Shown in pieces: positions 57,201 through 64,000 of a DNA stretch of 64,000 nucleotides. Positions within the stretch are counted from its first letter, which is position 1, and every line of letters starts with the position of its first letter. Origin of the DNA: Flaviramulus basaltis (lineage in GTDB: Bacteria; Bacteroidota; Bacteroidia; Flavobacteriales; Flavobacteriaceae). The translations under genes and the position numbers were made by a program. The notes below the pieces were generated by a model. That model had not been told where the DNA came from. It saw only the letters and a list, made by a program, of their open reading frames with translations, and did no database searches. Location of the stretch: the NCBI RefSeq assembly GCF_900114265.1, contig NZ_FPKV01000002.1:992001-1056000 (forward strand), given 5' to 3'.

Positions 57201-57489
57201 CTTCAAATTTTAAATCGCCTTTATTTAAAAATAATTTGCTTTTAACTTGGTTACCAGACAAGAAAATATCTGGCAAATCATCATTATTAATATCTCCAAT
57301 TGCTACACCTCCTCCATTATAAAAATACAGATAGTCGAGTATATTTAAATCGTTGGTTTCAGAAATTGAATTTGTGAATTTTACACCTGTTTGATCTGCT
57401 GAAGGGTTTTTAAATAATAAATCATCTTTTTGGTTACAACCAACAATTAAAACCCCTAGAAATAATATGACAACTTTTAATTTATTCAT
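54241..57489 (-). CDS. FG-GAP/VCBS-repeat ASPIC-UnbV lipoprotein, third paralogue
   Basis: 1082 residues, lipobox at Cys18 (LIVGCNQ). Many DxNxDGxxD calcium-binding repeats (DINNDDLPD, DVNGDGLLD, DFDLDGDLD, DFNQDGYPD) fold as an integrin-like beta-propeller in two sets (about 45-480 and 620-1000). Between them lies an ASPIC/UnbV domain (about 505-590: KFGIGTKVFAY and RGFQSSSEPMIHFG). Its start overlaps the upstream paralogue by 8 bp. Probable surface protein, function unknown; such proteins often occur near SusCD systems. Confidence 0.85.
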   Translation of the reverse strand: MNKLKVVILFLGVLIVGCNQKDDLLFKNPSADQTGVKFTNSISETNDLNILDYLYFYNGGGVAIGDINNDDLPDIFLSGNQVKSKLFLNKGDLKFEDISEKAKIQGNSSWNTGAVMGDVNGDGLLDIYVCAVVGLNGFNGFNELYINNGDETFTESAAKYQLDHESYSSSAAFLDFDLDGDLDMYLLNHAIHTQESFGRADLRNKRSYQTGDKLLRNDNGTFTDVSEEAGIYGGVNGYGLGIAISDFNQDGYPDIFVGNDFHEDDYYYINNTDGTFSESLKKYFGHTSRFSMGNDVADINHDGWPDIISLDMLADDETVLKSSEGDDNIQIQKLRTEKYGYHYQFTRNMLFVNQQNSNYLETALMSGVAATDWSWSSLFGDYNQDGEQDLFISNGIPKRPNNLDFIKFASNDQIQKKIDNTKLVDQQALEMMPSGRTHNVIFKGTKNLMFEDKSDEWIEKDNYVSGATAMADLDNDGDLDLVVNNLNDATSLYINQTNSKANYLKLKFNYTNPNKFGIGTKVFAYSGGDLQYKELYVVRGFQSSSEPMIHFGFNKQQKVDSIKIVWPNKTYQIVKDIKVNQTLTISPEKTKPFNYNTLLKKSKPLFKLNDSTGINFVHKEDDFIDFNRQKLIPYQVSDRGPAIAIGDLNGDGKDDIYFGSSRFKPSKTYFQTDSIYTEKRIISVVNDSINEDVTAVISDFNKDGKNDLLVGTGGAHFSNKMKPLLDTYYVQTNEGFDGKLLPEFYENASVIRTNDFDNDGDLDVFIGSNTISNDFGKIPESYLLENNNGSFSIVQSDVFQKAGMITDAIWEDFNNDGFTDLILVGEWMTPKFLKNNNSDFSEEKLIDSKLSGLWQQIQPFDIDQDGDMDYLLGNWGTNSKFKASEDYPMKMYYADFDDNGSTESIVCIYKKGKYYPLLGLDELAGQIVSLKKKFTTYKDFAGKSIEEIFDKKVLNKAVVLEVNELKSGYLKNEKGHFSFVPFKSELQVSPLTAFIKYDFDFDGKDDVLVGGNYFGVTPFQGRFDSFPGALIKNENSLVLGNTIGLDFSEKSIRHLNIITLKGKPYLLATINNDKAQVYELIN

Positions 57490-60400
57490 TTATTGAAAAT
57501 ATCTTTGGTTTACTGTCATTAATTGCTGCAATTATATAGGTTTTGCCATCCTTATCTTTAAACTGTTTTAAGTGTTTTATTTCATCTCTTACCACAAAAC
57601 CGCTAGTATTGTAATCTTGCCATTCAAAATCAAAGTTGCCTTTATTAATTAAAACATTACCCAAATTGCCATCTAAACGAGAATATTGTGGTTTAAATTC
57701 AAAATTATTTCCGCCCATTACAATATCAATATTTCCATCATTATTTATATCTACACAAGTAATTCCGCAAACACATGACAATTGGACTCTACTTGGGAGT
57801 ATTTTTATAGTAAAATCTCCATTACCATTATTAACTGCAATAACAGTCTCTGTAATACTACTTTTTTTCTTAATAGCGCTTTCTATTATTTCTTTAGAAA
57901 ACAACTCATTTATTGTTCTTTTAGCATACTCTGATGCTTTTAGATTTTCCTTTTTAAGTTTCACCATTTGAGCTGTAAGCTCTTTTTTCATGTGAACAGG
58001 ATAATCTTTTCCATCAAAATCTCTGGTTACAATTTGTTCAATTGTGCCATTATTATCAAAGTCGTTTATCCATATTTTCATAGGGTGTTCTTTTGATGTT
58101 TGGTAGGTTGTATTATCCCCTTGATTACCAAAAACTAAATCTAAATCGCCATCATTATCAAAATCTGCAGCTTCTAAAACGTTCCACATACCATTCATAT
58201 CATCTAGTGAAGAATCCATTTTGGCTAATCTTCTTCCTGTATTTCTAAATATTTTTGGAGTGCCCCATTCTGATACTGTAATAAGATCTTTTTTATTGTC
58301 TCCATTTACATCTGCCCAAATTGCATTGGTTACCATTCCTGCATCTTTTAAATCATATGCTAATCGTTCTGTTGCATCTGTAAAAGTACCATCACCATTA
58401 TTTTCAAGAAATAAATGATTTGGACTAATGCCATAAGTTCCAACAACACTTCTTGAACCTATAAATACATCAATATCACCATCATTATCAAAATCGTTAG
58501 TCGTTATTACAGAGATATTTTTGTTTGTTTTTGGTAAATAATTGGCTGACAAACTAAAATCGCCTTTTCCATTATTCAAGTAAAGTCTGGGTTTATAATT
58601 ATTCTCTTCTCCAACTTCATTACCACCAGAACCTACCATTAAATCTAAATCGCCATCATTATCTGCATCAAAAAAAGTGGCTGCTGTGTCTTCTAAATTG
58701 GCATCATCTATAAATACTTTTTGTTGAGATGGTTTAACATTGCCCTTACCCATATTAATATATAAAACACCTTGTTGGTTTTTGGCACCACCAATAAAAA
58801 AATCTTCATTTCCATCATTATTTACATCACCAACGGCTAATGCTGGACCTTCTTGAGAAAGCATTTTAGGAATGAGTCCTTCATGATCAAAATCTGAATA
58901 AGTGTTTTCTTTATGTGCTGTAAATTTATCGTTAGATAATTCTGTTACAAGCGTTTTTATTTTATTTTTTTTGAATGGCTTTTGAATCCCATTAGCATCA
59001 GTTAAATTTAAAGTCAAAACCTGATTTGCTTTTACATTCTCTATTTTTTGGGTTTTATCATTTGGCCAAACAACACGAAGTGAATCAATATTTTCTGCAT
59101 CACCTAAACCAATTGTCATGGTATAATCTACCGAAGATTGAAATCCTCTTGATGGCATTTGCTCTTGTATAACTATGTTATTATCATAATAAAGTTTTAT
59201 AGTGCTTCCAATAGCAAAAGGATTTGCTTCACTCCCTTTTAATTTAATTTGAATGTAGTGGTTATTTGAAAGTGTTTCTGAATTATTTTTATAAACATAT
59301 GCGTCCATATTAACATTGTTTATTACTAAATCTAAATCGCCATCGTTATCTAAATCACCATAAGCAACACCATTTGAAAGAGTAGGTGTTTCAAAACCCC
59401 ATTCTTTGTTAGCATTACTAAATTTGATATTTCTATTGTTTCTATAAACGTAGTTTGGCTGTGGCTTTACAGGCATTTTATTAATAATAGAATCAATGGC
59501 CTCTTTTTTACCTGTTAATGCCATATTTTGAATGATGTCGTTTGCAAAAAAATCCATAAAATCTAAATCTGTTAAATCATGATTTATGCCATTTGTAATA
59601 AAAATATCTCTGAAACCATCATTATCCATATCAAACAATAAAGTTCCCCAACTCCAATCAGTTTTTGCAACGCCGCTAAAATAAGCTATTTCAGAAAAAG
59701 TGTTATTTCCATTATTTAATTGAAGTGTATTTTGAATGTATTGTTGATGAAAATCTTTGCTTTGTTTAAGTTTAAATATATTATATCCTTCAAATTCAGT
59801 CATTGATTTTACACGTTGGTCGCCTTCTGGAAGCATATCTGTAACAAAAATATCGATATTACCATCATTATTAATATCTGCCATATCAACTCCCATAGCT
59901 GATAAACTGAGGTGAGATGTCCAATTTTTAATTTCTTCGTTAAAGGTTCCGTCTTGATTGTTTATGTATAAATAATCGCGTTCATAAAAATCATTAGTAA
60001 CATAAATATCTGGATAAAGATCTCCATTTACATCACTTACCATAACTCCTAGGCCAAAACCAATAAGACTTCCATAAATTCCAGCCTCTTCACTTACATC
60101 AACAAATTTCCCATTGTCATTTCTTAAAAGCATATCTCCAACTCCTCTAAAAATCTCTGGTACGTTTTCCCAATCTTGAGCTCTTTTATCTCGCTGCTCG
60201 GCATAACCTAAACTACTTACTGGAATATTACTATTGTTCAAAATGTAAGCATCAAGATCTCCATCTTTATCATAATCAAAAAATGATGCATGTATTGAAA
60301 AACCTGTTTTTGCAAGATTATATTCTTCAGCTTTTTGTGTAAAAGTTAAATCACCATTATTAATATAAAGGTCATTATCTTGATTATTATCACCAACGTT

Positions 60401-60844
60401 ACCTGCATTACTAACATATATGTCTAAAAATCCATCTTGATTAATATCAACCATTACAACACCTGTAGACCAAGGTTTGTTACCAACAACTCCAGCTGAT
60501 TCAGAAATATCCTCAAATTTAAAATCTCCTTTATTTAAGAATAGTTTATTGCCTTCCATATTTGCTGTTAAGTAAATATCTGGAAGACCATCATTATTTA
60601 CATCACCAATTGCCACACCACCTCCGTTGTAGAAGTTTCTGTATTTAAATATGTTAAAATCTTTATTATTAACTACTTTATTTACAAAATCAATTCCCGT
60701 TTCCTTTGGACTCGTTAGTGTAAAAAGTGTTTGTTTATCATTTTTTAAATCTTGAATTTTCTTCTTATCAGATTTACATGAATTAATAAATATAGCCAAA
60801 GCTATAAGAAGGGTAAAATTCAATTTTACTAATCTCATATTCAT
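57482..60844 (-). CDS. FG-GAP/VCBS-repeat ASPIC-UnbV lipoprotein, second paralogue
   Basis: 1120 residues with lipobox near Cys23 (FINSCKSD). Same architecture as its neighbours: propeller repeats (DVNNDGLPD, DINQDGFLD, DYDKDGDLD, DVNGDLYPD), a central ASPIC/UnbV domain (FAIGSTIKLYY, RGFQSSVDYTMTIGLG) and a second repeat set (DVNNDGNED, DADNDGDLD, DFDNDGDID). The ATGA overlap with the first paralogue (60841-60844) indicates coupled translation. Sequence divergence between the three shows old duplication, not recent copying. Confidence 0.85.
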   Translation of the reverse strand: MNMRLVKLNFTLLIALAIFINSCKSDKKKIQDLKNDKQTLFTLTSPKETGIDFVNKVVNNKDFNIFKYRNFYNGGGVAIGDVNNDGLPDIYLTANMEGNKLFLNKGDFKFEDISESAGVVGNKPWSTGVVMVDINQDGFLDIYVSNAGNVGDNNQDNDLYINNGDLTFTQKAEEYNLAKTGFSIHASFFDYDKDGDLDAYILNNSNIPVSSLGYAEQRDKRAQDWENVPEIFRGVGDMLLRNDNGKFVDVSEEAGIYGSLIGFGLGVMVSDVNGDLYPDIYVTNDFYERDYLYINNQDGTFNEEIKNWTSHLSLSAMGVDMADINNDGNIDIFVTDMLPEGDQRVKSMTEFEGYNIFKLKQSKDFHQQYIQNTLQLNNGNNTFSEIAYFSGVAKTDWSWGTLLFDMDNDGFRDIFITNGINHDLTDLDFMDFFANDIIQNMALTGKKEAIDSIINKMPVKPQPNYVYRNNRNIKFSNANKEWGFETPTLSNGVAYGDLDNDGDLDLVINNVNMDAYVYKNNSETLSNNHYIQIKLKGSEANPFAIGSTIKLYYDNNIVIQEQMPSRGFQSSVDYTMTIGLGDAENIDSLRVVWPNDKTQKIENVKANQVLTLNLTDANGIQKPFKKNKIKTLVTELSNDKFTAHKENTYSDFDHEGLIPKMLSQEGPALAVGDVNNDGNEDFFIGGAKNQQGVLYINMGKGNVKPSQQKVFIDDANLEDTAATFFDADNDGDLDLMVGSGGNEVGEENNYKPRLYLNNGKGDFSLSANYLPKTNKNISVITTNDFDNDGDIDVFIGSRSVVGTYGISPNHLFLENNGDGTFTDATERLAYDLKDAGMVTNAIWADVNGDNKKDLITVSEWGTPKIFRNTGRRLAKMDSSLDDMNGMWNVLEAADFDNDGDLDLVFGNQGDNTTYQTSKEHPMKIWINDFDNNGTIEQIVTRDFDGKDYPVHMKKELTAQMVKLKKENLKASEYAKRTINELFSKEIIESAIKKKSSITETVIAVNNGNGDFTIKILPSRVQLSCVCGITCVDINNDGNIDIVMGGNNFEFKPQYSRLDGNLGNVLINKGNFDFEWQDYNTSGFVVRDEIKHLKQFKDKDGKTYIIAAINDSKPKIFSINE

Positions 60845-63800
60845 TTATTTTTCTTTAAAAAAATTGGTGTATCGTTATTTCTTGAAACTATGTAGTAACT
60901 ATTATCACCTATTCGAATTTTCTGGATGTCTCTTGCGGGTCCAGAAATATCAAATTGCTGATTTATAATTTCATTAAAAAACCCTTTTCTATCATTTAAT
61001 AAAAGTGTGCCATGTGAGGCGTCTAATTTACCTAAATGTGTACTAACATCGTAGTTATTTCCAACTAAAAGTATGTCTAGAAAATTATCATTATTAAAAT
61101 CGTCAACAAAAATATCGTTTACTATAGATACCTGAGTCATTATAGGTAATTGATGCTTTTTAAATGTGTTGTCTCCTTGGTTTTCAAAGTAACATGTAGC
61201 CAATTCGTAAGCCTCTTTTTTATATGCTTCATTAATTTTTTTGTTAGGCAATAAATCAGTAAACTTTGCTTTTGCGAAATTTTGATAAGACAAGTATTTT
61301 TTATTAATAAGTGGAATTTGCTTTGCAAGCTCATCTTTAGAAGAAAACGGCGTTTCTTGATCTTGATAAAAACAAGTTACTATAGGATCTATAGTTCCGT
61401 TATCATCAAAATCATTACTATATAATGTGACAGGTTGGTTAAGCGAAGCTTTTAACCTTGTATTTAAACCCCAATTTCCTGCTACAATATCTAAATCTCC
61501 ATCTTTATCAAAGTCTTCTACTTTAAGAGAATTCCACCAACCGTTAGTTTCTCCTAAACTATTATTTGTTTGCAAGTTTAATTTTTTACCATCATTTATA
61601 AATACAGATATAGGCATCCAATAGCCAACGGCAATAGCATCGTTTAATTCATCTCCATTTAAATCAATCCAAAAAACATCTTGAATATTGCCTATATTTT
61701 GAAATTCTTTACCAAAAGTTGAGCTTACATCATTAAAATTTCCTTTTCCATCATTTTCAAAAATATACTGTTGTGGGGTTTTTCCAAATTCCCACGGAAT
61801 GAGGTTTGAAGTAATTACAACATCTAAATCACCATCATTTTCAATATCTATAGTAACTACTTTTGATGCATTAACTTCAACACTTTCAAACTGAATACTA
61901 TCATGAACAAATAATCCTTTTTTATTTAAATACAATCTTGGTTTTAAAGGCTCACCCCTTTTAAATTCATTACCCCCACTAACAACTATTAAGTCTTTAA
62001 AACCATCTCCATTCGCGTCAAAAAAAGCGGAATGAATATCTTCATTTATTGCACTTTCTTTAAATAATTCATCTTGAACAGGTCTAAATTCACCTTCCTT
62101 ATTTTGAAGAAACAATTTACTAGCTTGTTGCTTTCCTCCGCAAATAAAAACATCTTCTAAACCGTCATTGTTAACATCAGATACTGATGTACTTGAGCCT
62201 AAATTTGTACTTGCATAAGGTATTAATGGGTCTCTATTAAATTCTATAGAACTGTTATCTTCATGCTTAAAATCAAATAATTCTTTTACATTTACTAAAA
62301 ACGAATCTTGTTTGTTTTTGGGGTTGGAATAAAAATTCCCTTTAGCGTTTTTAATTGAAACTGTAATTTCTTGATTAACTTCAACATCTTTAATGGTTTG
62401 AAAACTCCCATTTGTCCAAATTACTTGCAAAGAATCTATACTTTTATTCTGACCTAAACCAATATGAATACGTGGTTCTACCGAAGATAAATAACCACGA
62501 GTTGTATAATTTTCATGAGCTATTAATTTTCCGTTTATGTAAGCGTAAACTTTAGTTCCTATACCTAAAATGTTTTTTTTTGAACCTTTAAATTTCACTT
62601 TAAGAAAGCCATTTTTAATGCTATCTTTTTTTAATGTATTTTTTAAAACAAAGGCGACTTCATTTACATTATTTACAAGAATATCTAAATCACCATCGTT
62701 ATCTAAATCGGCATAAGTTGCGCCATTACTGTAAGAAACATTGTTTTCAGACCAAATATTTGTAAGATTATCAAAAGTGTTATTACCATTATTTTTAAAA
62801 AAATAATTCTGTAATTTCTTTTTAGGAATCATATTAACTAAATCCATATCCTTTTTAGTCATATTATCATTTAATTTCTTTTGAATGGCTTCATTAGAAA
62901 TAAAATTGATAAAATCCATATTGTTAGTAGCTCCTAAAATACCGTTTGTAATATAAATATCCTTTTCTCCATCATTATCATAATCTGCAACAAGTGGGCT
63001 CCATGACCATTCGGTTGCTGCAATTCCGCTTAAAAAACCTACTTCCTTAAAACTTCCATTTCCTGAATTTACATGAAATGTGTTTTGCATAAACTGAGGT
63101 GAATACCCATTTTTTAAATAAGACTCATAAGTTTGATAAGGATATTCTAAACCAGAGGTCTTATATGTATTAAGGTTTTCTGGTAACATATCTAATGATA
63201 CTATATCCATATTACCATCATTATTCAAATCACTAATGGAGTTACCCATAGAAAAATGAGTGGTGTGTCCTAATTTAGATTTATCATTCGAAATAACTTC
63301 TTTGAATGTTTTGTCTTTCTGATTAATATATAGGTAATCGTTTTCAAAAAAATCATTACCTACATAAATATCTGGATAACCATCATTATTAATATCACTA
63401 ACTGAAACACCTAAACCATAACCTATTTCACCTTGAAAAATTCCAGCATTTCCTGAAACATCTTTATAAAACCCATCAACGTTTTCAAATAATTTATCTC
63501 CTGATAATGAATCAATTTTAGTCCTTTTTCTTCCATTGCCATAAGTTCTATTTGGATGTACAGAATGATTTAAAAGAAACATATCGAGATCTGAATCTAA
63601 ATCGTAATCAAAAAAAACAGCTTGAGTAGAATACCCCTTAAAATTTAATCCATAGACAGAGGATTCCTCTTTGAATAACGGCATACCATTTTTAATACCT
63701 TGATTTACAAATAGTAAATTTGAATCTGCTTCATCATTAAATATTGGTGTTGTTTTACATATATATATATCTAAAAGCCCGTCGTTGTTAATATCAACTG

Positions 63801-64000
63801 TAGTTACACCCGTTGTCCAACCTTTATTATTAACTATTCCTGTTAGTGAAGTAATATCTTTAAAATGAAAATCACCCAAATTGATATAGAGTTTATCTTC
63901 TTCTTGGTTTGAAGTAAAATAAATATCTGTAAGGCCATCGTTATTAAAATCTCCTACTGAAACTCCGGCACCATTATAATAATATAAATATGTTAAAATG
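60841..64000 (-). CDS. FG-GAP/VCBS-repeat ASPIC-UnbV protein, first paralogue (5' end outside window)
   Basis: The frame is open to the right edge of the window: the residues at the edge read LTYLYYYNGAGVSVGDFN, homologous to residues about 50-70 of the paralogue at 54241-57489. The real start, with an expected lipoprotein signal, therefore lies beyond 64000; the internal TTG at 63879 is not a start. About 1053 residues are visible. Propeller repeats (DINNDGLLD, DYDLDSDLD, DINNDGYPD), a central ASPIC/UnbV domain (LGIGTKVYAY, RGYLSSVEPRIHIGLG) and a second set follow. Leads the operon as far as visible. Confidence 0.85.
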   Translation of the reverse strand, partial: ILTYLYYYNGAGVSVGDFNNDGLTDIYFTSNQEEDKLYINLGDFHFKDITSLTGIVNNKGWTTGVTTVDINNDGLLDIYICKTTPIFNDEADSNLLFVNQGIKNGMPLFKEESSVYGLNFKGYSTQAVFFDYDLDSDLDMFLLNHSVHPNRTYGNGRKRTKIDSLSGDKLFENVDGFYKDVSGNAGIFQGEIGYGLGVSVSDINNDGYPDIYVGNDFFENDYLYINQKDKTFKEVISNDKSKLGHTTHFSMGNSISDLNNDGNMDIVSLDMLPENLNTYKTSGLEYPYQTYESYLKNGYSPQFMQNTFHVNSGNGSFKEVGFLSGIAATEWSWSPLVADYDNDGEKDIYITNGILGATNNMDFINFISNEAIQKKLNDNMTKKDMDLVNMIPKKKLQNYFFKNNGNNTFDNLTNIWSENNVSYSNGATYADLDNDGDLDILVNNVNEVAFVLKNTLKKDSIKNGFLKVKFKGSKKNILGIGTKVYAYINGKLIAHENYTTRGYLSSVEPRIHIGLGQNKSIDSLQVIWTNGSFQTIKDVEVNQEITVSIKNAKGNFYSNPKNKQDSFLVNVKELFDFKHEDNSSIEFNRDPLIPYASTNLGSSTSVSDVNNDGLEDVFICGGKQQASKLFLQNKEGEFRPVQDELFKESAINEDIHSAFFDANGDGFKDLIVVSGGNEFKRGEPLKPRLYLNKKGLFVHDSIQFESVEVNASKVVTIDIENDGDLDVVITSNLIPWEFGKTPQQYIFENDGKGNFNDVSSTFGKEFQNIGNIQDVFWIDLNGDELNDAIAVGYWMPISVFINDGKKLNLQTNNSLGETNGWWNSLKVEDFDKDGDLDIVAGNWGLNTRLKASLNQPVTLYSNDFDDNGTIDPIVTCFYQDQETPFSSKDELAKQIPLINKKYLSYQNFAKAKFTDLLPNKKINEAYKKEAYELATCYFENQGDNTFKKHQLPIMTQVSIVNDIFVDDFNNDNFLDILLVGNNYDVSTHLGKLDASHGTLLLNDRKGFFNEIINQQFDISGPARDIQKIRIGDNSYYIVSRNNDTPIFLKKNK

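Noticed and set aside
63879-63881. TTG as the start of the first ASPIC-UnbV gene
   Set aside because: The frame continues upstream to the window edge with residues homologous to both paralogues, so the gene simply begins outside the window.

Overview
The window is AT-rich DNA from a member of the Bacteroidota, most probably a (marine) Flavobacteriaceae. Evidence: SusC/SusD pair, lipoproteins with Bacteroidota-type lipoboxes, type IX secretion (T9SS) C-terminal sorting domains, promoters of the TTTG-(19-22)-TAnnTTTG type, and no clear Shine-Dalgarno sequences. No rRNA, tRNA, CRISPR array or insertion sequence was recognised.

Region 1 (1-40.5 kb) is a large pectin (homogalacturonan) utilisation locus. 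A leftward arm (1-2756) carries a cupin, a PL10-CE8 fusion and the start of a Gfo/Idh/MocA-type oxidoreductase. A rightward arm (3117-18473) carries susC, susD, a SusE-position binding lipoprotein, a PL1-CE8 fusion, GH28, DUF4861, GH105, GH43 and an esterase. Then come a secreted 1336-residue CE8 protein, a BIG2-PL9 lipoprotein and a LacI-type regulator. An 11-gene leftward operon (36755 to 25743) encodes the full cytoplasmic route: KduI/KduD and KdgF for unsaturated uronate, UxaC/UxaB/UxaA for galacturonate, both feeding KDG kinase and KDPG aldolase, plus a three-part TRAP transporter. A small secreted protein and a frameshifted PL1 pectate lyase follow, divergently transcribed. Seven copies of a GTAATCGATTAC-type palindrome sit at the seven promoters of this region, each touching or 1 nt from a -7-like box, so the region looks like one LacI regulon.

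Region 2 (40.6-51.9 kb) is a disaccharide / alpha-glucoside locus on the minus strand in two transcription units: (a) GH13 alpha-glucosidase, GH97, two MFS transporters and a GH37 trehalase; (b) a PfkB fructokinase and a GH13_18 sucrose-phosphorylase-like enzyme. Both units are preceded by a different shared motif (CGAAAACGATTT), pointing to a second LacI-type regulator outside the window. The trehalase carries an N-terminal EF-hand-like Ca2+ loop of the kind known from fungal neutral trehalases.

Region 3 (52-64 kb) is a minus-strand operon of three tandem giant FG-GAP/ASPIC-UnbV lipoproteins (the first runs off the right edge), a vanadium-haloperoxidase-like lipoprotein and a GyrI-like membrane-anchored protein. 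Its function is unknown.
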